Shown here in pieces: positions 17,550 through 26,232 of a stretch of DNA of 64,000 bases. Each line of letters opens with the position of its first letter. Within the stretch, counting starts at the first letter, position 1. Both the position numbers and the translations under genes were made by a program. Source of the DNA: an uncultured Eubacteriales bacterium (lineage in GTDB: Bacteria; Bacillota; Clostridia; Oscillospirales; Oscillospiraceae); NCBI GenBank assembly GCA_900546485.1, contig URDK01000003.1, positions 1-64,000 of the forward strand, read 5' to 3'. The notes beneath the pieces were generated by a model. It worked only from the letters and a program-made list of their open reading frames with translations, searched no databases and was not told the origin of the DNA.

Positions 17550-19847
17550 TTAACCTTCTTTGAGGGCCTGCAGCACGTTGACCGGTGTCGCAGGGTACTT
17601 CATATACGGCTTGCCTATGGCGTTGCCTATTGCCATCGCAATGGCGGCCGCGCCCGCGGAGCCGGAGATCTCACCGACGCCGACAGCCTTGAAGCGCGAG
17701 ATGTTCGGCTGGCTCTCCTTGATGACAAGGTCGATGGGCGGGAACTCGTTGAAGGGACGCCACTTGTAGTCGATGAGGTTGTTGGTCATGATGCGGCCGG
17801 TGTAGAAGTCGTATATCGTCTCCTCAAAGGTGCCGGTGTCCACCATGGCGGAGCCTATGGACGCCTGCAGCTGCATCTCGCAGGCCTTCGGGTCGATTAT
17901 CTGGCCAACGTCGGTGCCTATGAGCTGGCGGAGCAGCTTGGCCTCGCCCGTCTCGACGTCGACTTCCATCTCGACAAAGTTGATGCACATGTTCGGCTGC
18001 GCATAGTTGGCCTTCCAGCGGCCAAAGCCGGTGATGGAGGTGGAGTACGGGATGATCGCGGCCCAGGGCAGCTTGTTTTCGGGCTTGTTGCTGACCCAGA
18101 CGAAGCCGTCTTGCGTCTCAATCTCATACGGCGAGCAGCGGAACACGGCGGCGGCCATAGCCTGCAGCTGACGCAGGGCGTCCTCGGCGGCGCGGGTGGC
18201 GGCGGTGCCGGAGGTCAGGGTGCCGCGGCTGCCGCAGAGGCCGAACTCGACGGGGTTGTCGACGGTGCCGGTGTTGGTAACGGTCACGGACTCGAAGGGG
18301 ACGTTCAGCACCTCGGCGACCATCTTGGCGCAGGCCGCCCTCTGGCCCTGGCCGGACTCGACGAGGGACTGGTTGAGGATGACGGAGCCGTTGGTGTGCA
18401 GGCGGACGATGGCCTCAGAGTTGTCCTCGCCGACGTCGCCGTTGCCGTGGATGGAGACGCCGACGCCTATGCGCTTGGAGCCGTTGACGGCGGTGGGCTT
18501 GTACCAGCCCTTGAACTTCTCCTTCCAGCCGAACTTCTCGGCTGCCTCAAGGATGGCCTGACGGTAGTCGACCTCGTGGCAGGTCCACCAGTTGCAGTCA
18601 CGCCACATGTAGCGGTCGCCCGCACAGACGAAGTTGTCGTGGAAGAACTGCACCGGGTCGAGGTTCATGTCGGCCAGCATGTGGGCGATGACGGGCATCA
18701 TGGCGCTCTTGAGCTCCTGGCCGCCGAAGCCGCGAACCGTGCCGCAGGAGATGGTGTTCGTCGCGTACATGCAGGTGTCGATGTCCCAGTTCTGGCACTT
18801 CGCCAGGGCGACCTGCATCTCGCCCAGGCCGACGGCGGTTATGCAGTAGCCGGCGTCGTCGGTGTAGCCCGGCATGACGTACCAGTGGCCCTTCACTGAG
18901 GTCATGATACCGTCCTTGATGGAGAAGCGAGCAGTGAAGCGGGAGCCGAGGCGCATCTCGTGGATGGTCAGCTGGTCCTCCTTGTTCATGCGGAAGCGGA
19001 CGGGGTGGCCGGTCAGGCGGGAGAGCAGCGCCGTGTAGAGGCACATCAGCGTCATCTCCTGCTTATTGCCGTAGGATCCGCCAACGTTGAAGACGCGGGT
19101 CTCAATGACCACGTCCGCAGGCATGCGGCCGACGTCGGGCGGCATCTTGGGCACGCGGTCGGACTGCGCCGTGGCCCACATCAGGTACTTGTTGTTGATG
19201 TCGTCGTAGTACATGATCATCTCGGGCGGCTCGGGTGCGAGGGGTGAGGGATTGGTCTCGAAATAGCCGGTGCCCTCGTAGACGTAGTCGGCCTCCTCGC
19301 AGGCCTTGTCGCAGTCGCCGCGCTCAACGGAGAAGAGCATCTTCTCGTCGCCGAAACCGAGGTCCTTCTCGTAACGGTTGTTCTCAAAGAAACCGGGGTA
19401 AAGCTGGGCCGCGCCGTCGGCCTTGGCCTGCTCTATGTCGAACACGGCGGGCAGGACCTCATATTCGACCTTTATGAGGCGGATGGCCTCCTCGCAGAGT
19501 TCCTCGGTCTCAGCCGCGACGAGGGCGACGCAGTCGCCGACGTAGCGCAGGTGCTGGTCGCAGACCTTCTTCACCGGGGGCAGGCCCTGCAGGAACTCCT
19601 TGGAGAACTCGGGCTGGTTCTTGTAGGTGACAACGGCGTAGACGCCGGGCAGAGCCTCGGCTTTGGACGCGTCGATGTCCTTTATGATGGCATGGGCATA
19701 GGGGCTGGGCATCAGCTTCGCGTGGAGCATGTCCTTCATTTTGAAGTCGTCGAGATATATGCACTTGCCGGTGACTATCTCGCGGGCATCCTTCCTGGGG
19801 CGGTACTTACCGATATGACGGTATTCGGGCTTTTTCGGAGTGCTCAT
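17550..19847 (-). CDS. Xanthine dehydrogenase family molybdopterin-binding subunit
   Basis: 765 residues, the large subunit of a xanthine dehydrogenase/aldehyde oxidase-type enzyme. It begins with the a/b hammerhead domain (RKDAREIVTGKCIYLDD) and carries GGSYGNKQE near residue 260, GFGGQE near residue 370 and EVLNVPFESV near residue 515 of the cofactor domains. It hydroxylates a carbon of a heterocycle or aldehyde using water; the substrate cannot be read from sequence. Overlaps the 2Fe-2S subunit by four bases and ends 13 bases before the FAD subunit. Confidence 0.93.
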   Translation of the reverse strand: MSTPKKPEYRHIGKYRPRKDAREIVTGKCIYLDDFKMKDMLHAKLMPSPYAHAIIKDIDASKAEALPGVYAVVTYKNQPEFSKEFLQGLPPVKKVCDQHLRYVGDCVALVAAETEELCEEAIRLIKVEYEVLPAVFDIEQAKADGAAQLYPGFFENNRYEKDLGFGDEKMLFSVERGDCDKACEEADYVYEGTGYFETNPSPLAPEPPEMIMYYDDINNKYLMWATAQSDRVPKMPPDVGRMPADVVIETRVFNVGGSYGNKQEMTLMCLYTALLSRLTGHPVRFRMNKEDQLTIHEMRLGSRFTARFSIKDGIMTSVKGHWYVMPGYTDDAGYCITAVGLGEMQVALAKCQNWDIDTCMYATNTISCGTVRGFGGQELKSAMMPVIAHMLADMNLDPVQFFHDNFVCAGDRYMWRDCNWWTCHEVDYRQAILEAAEKFGWKEKFKGWYKPTAVNGSKRIGVGVSIHGNGDVGEDNSEAIVRLHTNGSVILNQSLVESGQGQRAACAKMVAEVLNVPFESVTVTNTGTVDNPVEFGLCGSRGTLTSGTAATRAAEDALRQLQAMAAAVFRCSPYEIETQDGFVWVSNKPENKLPWAAIIPYSTSITGFGRWKANYAQPNMCINFVEMEVDVETGEAKLLRQLIGTDVGQIIDPKACEMQLQASIGSAMVDTGTFEETIYDFYTGRIMTNNLIDYKWRPFNEFPPIDLVIKESQPNISRFKAVGVGEISGSAGAAAIAMAIGNAIGKPYMKYPATPVNVLQALKEG

Positions 19848-20350
19848 TCCTCTACCCCCTTCTTAGACAGTTTTTCGAGAGCGTCCAGCACATGATAGTG
19901 GCTGATGCAGCGGCAGTAGTTTCCGGAGAGCGCCTCCGCTATCTCCTCGCGGGTCGGGTGCGGATTGTGGTTGAAGAGCGCGCGGGAGGTCATGATGATG
20001 CCCGGCGTGCAGTAGCCGCACTGGAAGGCGTACTCGTCGATGAAGGCCTGCTGGATGGGGTCCAGCTCGTTCGTCACGGGGTCCTGAAGCCCCTCGATGG
20101 TGGTTATCTCCGCCCCGTCGCACTCGACCGTCAGCGTGATGCAGGAGGCCACGGCGTCGCCGTTCATGATGACCGTGCAGCAGCCGCAGGCGCCCTCGGA
20201 GCAGGACTCCTTCGTCCCGGTGAGGTCCAGCCTGTTGCGGAGAGTCTGACAAAGCGTCTCGCTCGTCGGAATCTGGCCGAATTCATGACCAATGGCAAAG
20301 ACATACTTTCTGCCGTTTATGGTCATTGAAACAGTGTTATTGTCTGCCAT
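19844..20350 (-). CDS. (2Fe-2S)-binding subunit of molybdenum hydroxylase
   Basis: 168 residues from the ATG at 20350; upstream in-frame codons lack a ribosome binding site, whereas AAAGGAC precedes this one. Ferredoxin-type N-terminal cluster in CSEGACGCCTVIMNG and a helical C-terminal cluster in QCGYCTPGI and CRCISHYHV, the two 2Fe-2S sites of XdhC/CoxS-type subunits. Transfers electrons from the Mo centre to the FAD subunit. First gene of the leftward operon. Confidence 0.94.
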   Translation of the reverse strand: MADNNTVSMTINGRKYVFAIGHEFGQIPTSETLCQTLRNRLDLTGTKESCSEGACGCCTVIMNGDAVASCITLTVECDGAEITTIEGLQDPVTNELDPIQQAFIDEYAFQCGYCTPGIIMTSRALFNHNPHPTREEIAEALSGNYCRCISHYHVLDALEKLSKKGVEE

Positions 20351-20490
20351 GCTTTCTAGTCCTTTCTCAAAGTTGTGTGCAGCCTGTGCGCTTTCTGAGT
20401 CGTTAAAAGAATAACATGCCCCTCTGTGATGTCTCAAGGCCGTGGATGTAGCCCACACTACACCGCCATAGAAAAATTTACCCGTCGTTC

Positions 20491-20519
20491 TTGACATTTG
20501 GAGGCTCTGCGTTTAAATA
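20491..20519 (+). promoter_or_regulatory. Sigma-A promoter
   Basis: TTGACA at 20491-20496, a 17-base spacer and TAAATA at 20514-20519, about 30 bases before the start of the FkbM-family gene. Confidence 0.6.
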
Positions 20520-20549
20520 GTAGTAAAGAAATCCGGGGGTCGAAGGGCG

Positions 20550-21398
20550 GTGTGCGGCTTGAGCGAATGTAATATACTGCCAGACACGGTGCGTGCAAAG
20601 CTTACCGACGAGAGCTCCTGCATCCTCTTTGACGGTCTGCTCTCGGGCTCGGAATTCGAGCTTGGCAGGGCTGTCGGAGAGTATTTCCGCTCCGCTCCGG
20701 CGCAGGTGCGCGCCGACTCGCCCGAGCTGTTTTCCGTCGTTGAAAGTGCCATGGACACGGGCATTTCCGGTCAAACTCGCGATTTTTACCTCGGTCTCGG
20801 CGCTGTGCCGGAGCCCTTCACGGATATATGGAGCTGCGGCTTTGCAAGCGACGTCATATGCCTCGGTCCGGACGAGCTCTTTGTGGACGGCGGGGCCGGC
20901 GACCTCTTTTCCTCACACAGGTTTGCAAGGCTGACACATGGTAAATACAGGGCTATCATTGCCTTCGAGCCCGCTCCTGAGAGTTACCGGTGCTGTTTGA
21001 CGAACAGCTCTCTGTTTGACGAACGGCTCAGGCTCTATCCCCTGGCGCTCAGCTCGCACTGCGGGAGGCTTAGCTTTGCCGAGCGCGGGCCGGACTCCAG
21101 GTTAGACCAGAACGGGGAGCTCACCGTCGAGGCCGTAACGCTGGACTCTGCGCTGCACGGAGAGGCGCCTAGCTTCATAAAGCTCCACCTTGAAGGCGGC
21201 GAGCTAGACGCCGTGGAGGGCGCGGCGGAGACGATACGCCGCTGCGCACCGCGTCTCGCCGTTTGCCTGCACCGCAGCTCCGACGCGCTGCACATACCGG
21301 CGCGGCTGCTCGAGCTGTGTCCCGATTACCGCTTCACATTCAGGCACTACTCCAGCAGCGTGACAGAGACCGTGCTCTACGCCGTGGCCGAGAAATAA
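20550..21398 (+). CDS. FkbM family methyltransferase
   Basis: 282 residues. The C-terminal half is a SAM-dependent methyltransferase of the FkbM type: ELFVDGGAGDLFSS (SAM loop, about residues 108-121), IAFEPAPES near residue 134, and FIKLHLEGGELDAVEGA near residue 207. The N-terminal 100 residues are unrecognised. Usually O-methylates sugars or polyketides; the target is unknown. Start is a GTG at 20550, with a TTG nine bases downstream as an alternative. Confidence 0.83.
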   Translation: MCGLSECNILPDTVRAKLTDESSCILFDGLLSGSEFELGRAVGEYFRSAPAQVRADSPELFSVVESAMDTGISGQTRDFYLGLGAVPEPFTDIWSCGFASDVICLGPDELFVDGGAGDLFSSHRFARLTHGKYRAIIAFEPAPESYRCCLTNSSLFDERLRLYPLALSSHCGRLSFAERGPDSRLDQNGELTVEAVTLDSALHGEAPSFIKLHLEGGELDAVEGAAETIRRCAPRLAVCLHRSSDALHIPARLLELCPDYRFTFRHYSSSVTETVLYAVAEK

Positions 21399-21426
21399 AA
21401 AATGGCCCCGGATCGGGGCCATTTTA
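21399..21426 (+). terminator. Bidirectional terminator
   Basis: AAAATGGCCCCG and CGGGGCCATTTT arms with a three-base loop, just after the FkbM-type gene and before the convergent methyltransferase gene. Confidence 0.9.
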
Positions 21427-21440
21427 TACTCGCTATCTGA

Positions 21441-22118
21441 CTATACGCGTCCGACCAGCTTGATGAGCGCGAGCTCCTGATTGAACTTTACGCGCTCGAG
21501 CTCCTCCTCGCTCACGTTCGGGGAGTAGATGGTCATCCACTCCTTCCAGGCGCGTTCGGTACACTTGAGCTGCTCGCAGAGCTCCACAGCGACGCCCTCG
21601 CTCTCGAACCAGTGCTTCCACTCGTGAGCATACCAGAACACCGGGTTTTCGTTGCCGTCCTCTCCCTTGGCAAGGCTCTCGTCGCGGCCCAAGAGGACAA
21701 AGCCGACCTCGGCGCCCTCTCTCAGCAGCGGGCGGAGCTTCTCCTCGAAGAAGCCGGCCTCCATGCCGAAGTTGTGGTAGGCGTTGACGCATACCAGCGC
21801 GTCAAAGGCGCCGTGCGGCACCGGCAGCGCTGCGGCGTCGGCCTGTATGGGAAATACCGCGTCCTCCAGGCCCTGGTCGCACAGCATGTTGCAGGTCTCG
21901 GAGGCGTATTCGTTTTTGTCCACGGCATAGACGCGGACGCCGTATTCCTTCGCCATGAACACGGATGAGAGGGCGCGGCCGCAGCCCAGGTCGAGGACCA
22001 GCATCCCCGGCTCCAGATGCATGCTCTCGGTCAGCTCCTCCGTCAGATACAGCGCGTTCGGCCCGGCCATGCATTTGCGGACGAGGCGTTTATCATATTT
22101 CTGCGAGCGTTCAAGCAT
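21441..22118 (-). CDS. Class I SAM-dependent methyltransferase
   Basis: 225 residues from the ATG at 22118 (CAGGAG site upstream); an earlier ATG at 22160 lacks one. The SAM-binding loop is VLDLGCGRALSS near residue 41, followed by VYAVDKNEYA and a VNAYHNFG motif near residue 112. The type is that of small-molecule methyltransferases of unknown substrate. Transcribed leftward and alone. Confidence 0.85.
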   Translation of the reverse strand: MLERSQKYDKRLVRKCMAGPNALYLTEELTESMHLEPGMLVLDLGCGRALSSVFMAKEYGVRVYAVDKNEYASETCNMLCDQGLEDAVFPIQADAAALPVPHGAFDALVCVNAYHNFGMEAGFFEEKLRPLLREGAEVGFVLLGRDESLAKGEDGNENPVFWYAHEWKHWFESEGVAVELCEQLKCTERAWKEWMTIYSPNVSEEELERVKFNQELALIKLVGRV

Positions 22119-22220
22119 AGGACACACTCCTGTACAAGTAGAGTGTTTATATTTTATCAATATTCCCCGCCGAGTTCAACGTCCAGGATGTAGCCTGGGC
22201 AACATTGGAGGTAAAAGCGT

Positions 22221-22583
22221 ATGGAAAGAATAGAGCTGAAGGTAAACTCCTCAGCAGAGCCGACCGAATTCGTGGACAGCATGTGCGAGCACGTCCCGGA
22301 GCTCAAACAGCGCTGGACGGAGAGCCTCGACGCCGCCCGCAACGCCATGCAGGACACGCTGGAGCTCCCGCCCTGGTCTCTGAGCAAAAAGCCCTCAAAG
22401 AACTTCCAGGTCGTCGGCATGCTCTACAAAACCGTCTGCCCCTTTCTCAGGGAAAACGAGTATCCCAGGAAGGTAATACTGAACTGTCTGAGTGAGGACG
22501 ACGCGACGATGTACAGGCAGATATACAACTTCTACATTCCCAACACCAAGGCCGAGCGCATGAACAACGGAGCCTGGGACTGA
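22221..22583 (+). CDS. Conserved hypothetical protein
   Basis: 120 residues, soluble and mainly helical, with LELPPWSLSKKPSKNF in the middle and YRQIYNFYIPNTKAER near the end. It is not recognised. A clear GGAGG site precedes the ATG by nine bases, and codon use is normal, so it is real. It converges on the tocopherol-cyclase-like gene eight bases away with no obvious terminator. Confidence 0.65.
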   Translation: MERIELKVNSSAEPTEFVDSMCEHVPELKQRWTESLDAARNAMQDTLELPPWSLSKKPSKNFQVVGMLYKTVCPFLRENEYPRKVILNCLSEDDATMYRQIYNFYIPNTKAERMNNGAWD

Positions 22584-22590
22584 AAGGTCC

Positions 22591-23490
22591 TCAGGCTCCG
22601 CTCTTTTCGGCGTATTCAAAACCGGCGCAGTTATCGGTGTGCTCCAGTATGGTCTCCCCGTCCCTTGTGAGGCAAAAGCGCAGGCCCGAGCTCAGGCTCT
22701 CGTGCACGGTGCGGCCCATGCTGCCCCTCACGGGCGCGCGCAGCGGCTTTGCGCCGGAATCCAGCAGCTCCACCTTCAGCAGCCAGCGTCCCTGACGGAT
22801 GACCGCACCGCCGCAGGACCAGTGCTCGACCCTCGCGCCCCGGTAGGTGGCGAGGCGGTATTCGTGTCCCTCGTGCACCAGGGCACAGATGCAGCCGGTA
22901 AAGCTGCCCAGCAGCATAGGTATGGTTGCTACGGAGAGCATGAACCCCCCTCGCTCCGGCCCGCCCCAGGAACACTGTGCCCAGAGATATGAGCTCGGGA
23001 AGGAGCGACCGCGGTCGGTCTCGATGTAGCCCGTCCCTCCGGTGAAGTCCAGCGTCCGACCGTTTATGCTCAGCGCGCCCTCAAGAGAGTGCGACATACT
23101 GATGACGCCGTGACTGCACTCCATACACGGAACGTAGCTGAAGGGTCCCATTATATCGGAACAAAGGCGCGAAAACGCTCCAAAACCCACCGCTCCGCGC
23201 AGCTTGAGACCATCTGCGTCGATGTTCACGCGCAGGCCCTTTTCCGTAAAAACATTCTCACCTGCACGTATGCGCAACCGCTCCTCGCATGCACTGAAGT
23301 CCGCCGCCGGGTACTCAAGCCACCAGGAGCCCTCCCGCGAGATGACCTGAAGCGACGCGCTGCGCCGGTGTGCATCGTCCTGATGCAGCGCGGGTATGAG
23401 AGCCAGCGCGTCGCCTCCGCGGGTCTGAAGCTTGAAATACCAGCCTTCAAAATACGCTCCGCACCGCTTTTGGTGGCAGAATTTTTCCAT
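22591..23490 (-). CDS. Tocopherol cyclase family (lipocalin/CrtC-like) protein
   Basis: 300 residues from the ATG at 23490, four bases after the upstream stop. Seen: GAYFEGWYFKLQ near the start, DIMGPFSYVPCMECSHGVIS near residue 130, GGTGYIETDRGRSFPSSYLW near residue 168. This is the pattern of the tocopherol-cyclase/CrtC-like beta-barrel family that is widespread in Firmicutes without tocopherol. Probably binds or modifies a lipid; the activity is unknown. Confidence 0.75.
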   Translation of the reverse strand: MEKFCHQKRCGAYFEGWYFKLQTRGGDALALIPALHQDDAHRRSASLQVISREGSWWLEYPAADFSACEERLRIRAGENVFTEKGLRVNIDADGLKLRGAVGFGAFSRLCSDIMGPFSYVPCMECSHGVISMSHSLEGALSINGRTLDFTGGTGYIETDRGRSFPSSYLWAQCSWGGPERGGFMLSVATIPMLLGSFTGCICALVHEGHEYRLATYRGARVEHWSCGGAVIRQGRWLLKVELLDSGAKPLRAPVRGSMGRTVHESLSSGLRFCLTRDGETILEHTDNCAGFEYAEKSGA

Positions 23491-23494
23491 AATC

Positions 23495-23929
23495 TCAGAG
23501 GAATTCCCGGATGTCGATGGTGAGCTTTTCCTCAAGATTGATCAGCCTCTTGGCGATGTCCTTGGAGACCTCATCCGCCGCGGTGTACTCGTTGAGGTAC
23601 TTGTTGAGGGACTTGACTCCCATGTTGCAGCCGTCGGTCATGAGGTCTGTAATGGTCTTGTCGGAGTCGTCGATGCTCATTTTGACGCCCACCTTCATCC
23701 AGGACATCCCTTTAGCGACCGGATTGGGCTCCTTGCCCTCGTCATGGTACTGGCACAGGAGGTTGTTTATCTCACTTTTGAGCTTTTCGTGCTCTGTCTT
23801 GCAGTCTATGAGCAGCTGTCTGAGCTTCTCGCTGTGAACGCGGTCAAGCACGTCGTCGATCGACGCCACGCCCATCTTGACCCCAGCATCGCACTCCCGC
23901 AGCAGCTTTATGGTATCCTGTTCGATCAT
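23495..23929 (-). CDS. Helical-bundle hypothetical protein (ferritin-like fold suspected)
   Basis: 144 residues, almost wholly helical and charged, with hydrophobic heptads that suggest a four-helix bundle. No metal-binding E-x2-H pair is evident. Similar small proteins in Clostridia are annotated as hypothetical. It is first in a two-gene unit with the tocopherol-cyclase-like protein. Confidence 0.6.
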   Translation of the reverse strand: MIEQDTIKLLRECDAGVKMGVASIDDVLDRVHSEKLRQLLIDCKTEHEKLKSEINNLLCQYHDEGKEPNPVAKGMSWMKVGVKMSIDDSDKTITDLMTDGCNMGVKSLNKYLNEYTAADEVSKDIAKRLINLEEKLTIDIREFL

Positions 23930-24009
23930 ACAAGTCTCAGCTCCTTAGATAGTATAGACTTAGTGTGAACACCCAGGCGGGATTTATGCCCTATCTTTAT
24001 CAAATGTAT

Positions 24010-24043
24010 AAAAACTGCCCCCTCGATCTGATATCGAGGGGGC
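24010..24043 (-). terminator. Terminator of the enoate reductase gene
   Basis: Eleven-base-pair stem (GCCCCCTCGAT with ATCGAGGGGGC, loop of five). Read on the - strand it is followed by AGTTTTT, 16 bases after the stop of the gene at 24059. Confidence 0.88.
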
Positions 24044-24058
24044 TCTGTTTTTAATAAA

Positions 24059-26059
24059 TCAAAGCATACGCGCGGCCTCGTAGCCGTCCCATATTGCTCC
24101 GGCGATATTTCTTACCCTGTGGCAATCGCCCAGCGCTATGACATTGTCATAGTCATTGCAGATTTCTTCATACAAGCCATTGCACGAATTGAAGCCTATG
24201 GCCGCCACCACGGTATCCGCCTCAATCAGGTTCTCTCCAGCTTCGGTAGTAACCGTGACTCCCTCTTTGCTGACGCTCGAGGGCGAGGCATGCTCAATGA
24301 TCTGTACCTTGTTGAAGTGCAGCAGATCCCGCAGCATGAAATCGTTCATCGCCGGCAGTTTGCTGCTGCGCAGGATCACGCTGCGAGCTATTATCGTTAC
24401 CTGCTTTCCGCTCTGTGCCAGATGCAGCGCCAGCTCACACGCAACAAGCCCTGCACCCACAATAGCCACGCGTTTTCCTGTTTCAAAGTCACCCGCCAGC
24501 ACCGAAACCGCATCGGTCACGTTTTCGCCGTTTCCGCCAGGGCAGGAGAGCTTCTTCGCCGTACTGCCAGACGCAACGAAAACGGTATCGGGACTCTGAG
24601 CGTCTATCAGTTCTTTTGCAGCCCTTGTATTGAGACGCACATCTACCCCCAGGTCTCTCAGCTGCTTGGCATACCAGGCCACAAGCTCGGTATCCGCCTT
24701 CTTGAAAGATGGAACGCCGGCATAACGCAATGCTCCGCCCAGCGCATCTGAGGCTTCAAACAGTGTCACGCTGTGTCCTCTCAGGGCGCTTACACGCGCA
24801 GCCTCCATTCCGGCCGGGCCTCCGCCCACAACGACCACACGCTTCTTGACCGGAGAGGGCACAATGCCTACCAGGGTCTCGCGGGAACACTCCGGATTGA
24901 TAGCACAGGAGCCAACAGCTCCGTCAAAAGCCCGGCCAAAGCACCCCTCGTGGCAGCAGAGGCAGGGCCTGACATCTGCGTCTCGGCCGGTACGCACTTT
25001 GTTTACATACTCTGCATCTGCCAGCAGCGGGCGGGCAAGGCCTATCATGTCGCATGTGCCCTTGCGTATTGCATCGGCCGCAAGCTCCGGGTCGTCCATA
25101 CGTCCGGCGGCCAGGATGGGCACGTCCACGACCTTTCTCAGCTGCTCTGCAAACGGGAGATACACGCCCTTGTCAAAATACATGGGCGGATGGGCCCAAT
25201 ACCAGCTGTCGTACGAGCCCGCGTCAACGTCAAAGCCCTCATATCCGGCTTCGACCAGTATCTTCGCCGCCTCAAGTCCTTCCTCAATATCACGTCCGAG
25301 CTCCTCAAACTCTTCTCCCGGGACGGCTCCCTGCCGTATCCCCTTTATGAAGCTCTTCAGCGAAAATCTGAGTATCACCGGGAAATCCGGCCCACAATAC
25401 TGTTTTATCTTCTTAACGATCTCGATCGCAAAAGTAAGCCGTCCCCTGAGGTCGCCGCCGTATTTGTCCGTGCGCTGATTGAAAAGAGACATGGCAAAGC
25501 AGTCCAGCAGATACCCCTCGTGGACCGCATGGACCTCCACTCCATCAAAACCGCTTTTCTTTGCGATTACCGCCGATACTCCGAACTGCTCTACTATCTT
25601 CTCAACTTCCTCTGTTGTGAGCTCTCGGCAGTTTATGCGGGGGTTCCAGCGGTTTGTCACCGGAGAGGGCGCCACAAAGGTACGGCCATGTATCATGGCC
25701 GGCATCGCGCTGCGCCCAAGGCCGGCAGTGAGCTGCACAAACACCTTGGTCCCAAATGGGTGAACCCTGTCCGTGAGCTCCCGGGCAGCTTTTATGTATT
25801 TGCCCGGGCATATTGTGGGGCTGGGAAAGGAACCGGGGCCATGCACCTCAATGGTATTGTCGACCCAGTTTGCGCCTGTGATTATCAGGCCGACGCCCCC
25901 GGCTGCTCTGCGCACATAGGATTCCACCGCCTCAGGCATATAGGCGCCGTCCTCGTCATTATGCGTTGTCGTACCCATAGCAGCCATATAATATCGGTTT
26001 TTAAACGTGACTTTACCGATGGAGAATGGTGTAAACAGCACTTTGCGGGACTCATTCAT
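24059..26059 (-). CDS. FadH/BaiCD-type NADH:flavin oxidoreductase (enoate or 2,4-dienoyl-CoA reductase-like)
   Basis: 666 residues. An N-terminal FMN TIM barrel of the Old Yellow Enzyme family (EVHAVHEGYLLDCF near residue 175, NQRTDKYGGDLRGRL) is followed by the 4Fe-4S motif C-x2-C-x3-C-x11-C near residues 343-362, as in E. coli FadH. Then comes an FAD/NAD(P) domain with VVVGGGPAGMEAARV near residue 385 and AIVGAGLVACELALH near residue 525. The architecture is that of 2,4-dienoyl-CoA reductase, enoate reductase and the bile-acid enzymes BaiCD/BaiH. The GGGAGG site selects the ATG at 26059. It is the flavin reductase of the acyl-CoA cluster; the true substrate is unknown. Confidence 0.88.
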   Translation of the reverse strand: MNESRKVLFTPFSIGKVTFKNRYYMAAMGTTTHNDEDGAYMPEAVESYVRRAAGGVGLIITGANWVDNTIEVHGPGSFPSPTICPGKYIKAARELTDRVHPFGTKVFVQLTAGLGRSAMPAMIHGRTFVAPSPVTNRWNPRINCRELTTEEVEKIVEQFGVSAVIAKKSGFDGVEVHAVHEGYLLDCFAMSLFNQRTDKYGGDLRGRLTFAIEIVKKIKQYCGPDFPVILRFSLKSFIKGIRQGAVPGEEFEELGRDIEEGLEAAKILVEAGYEGFDVDAGSYDSWYWAHPPMYFDKGVYLPFAEQLRKVVDVPILAAGRMDDPELAADAIRKGTCDMIGLARPLLADAEYVNKVRTGRDADVRPCLCCHEGCFGRAFDGAVGSCAINPECSRETLVGIVPSPVKKRVVVVGGGPAGMEAARVSALRGHSVTLFEASDALGGALRYAGVPSFKKADTELVAWYAKQLRDLGVDVRLNTRAAKELIDAQSPDTVFVASGSTAKKLSCPGGNGENVTDAVSVLAGDFETGKRVAIVGAGLVACELALHLAQSGKQVTIIARSVILRSSKLPAMNDFMLRDLLHFNKVQIIEHASPSSVSKEGVTVTTEAGENLIEADTVVAAIGFNSCNGLYEEICNDYDNVIALGDCHRVRNIAGAIWDGYEAARML

Positions 26060-26110
26060 AATATCGCTTCCTCCCTGGTTGATAATGTTAGGCTTCAGCA
26101 TTGTGCTTAT

Positions 26111-26171
26111 ATTAACAATATCAGACAAGGGTCCGCGCGCACAATTTCAATGTGCCCAAATTATTGTTAAT
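26111..26171. repeat. Inverted repeat upstream of the enoate reductase gene, with TGTGCCCAAATT motif
   Basis: ATTAACAAT at 26111-26119 and its exact complement ATTGTTAAT at 26163-26171 flank a 43-base segment that contains TGTGCCCAAATT at 26151-26162, a motif repeated upstream of both CoA-ligase genes. The position, 52-112 bases before the reductase start, suits an operator. Confidence 0.5.
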
Positions 26172-26175
26172 GAGA

Positions 26176-26215
26176 GCGGCGCACGCTGGGCATAAAGCAC
26201 CATGGCGTGCGCCGC
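26176..26215. other. Hairpin downstream of the CoA-transferase gene
   Basis: GCGGCGCACGC and GCGTGCGCCGC, an eleven-base-pair stem with an 18-base loop, 18 bases after the stop at 26233. No U tract follows on the - strand, so termination is uncertain. Confidence 0.45.
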
Positions 26216-26232
26216 ACAAGAGAATAAATATA

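Noticed and set aside
15464..17563. Long rightward open frame of 699 codons opposite the FAD subunit gene
   Set aside because: It mirrors the codon structure of the leftward gene (GC-rich third positions), has His/Asp/Leu-rich composition and no family motif; shadow frame.
11897..20350. Purine catabolism locus
   Set aside because: The hydroxylase family includes xanthine dehydrogenase, but no allantoinase, uricase, purine permease or amidohydrolase gene is near; the substrate stays open.
20351..20549. Purine or molybdenum-cofactor riboswitch before the hydroxylase operon
   Set aside because: I see no conserved purine-riboswitch core or Moco-type stem set in this short region.
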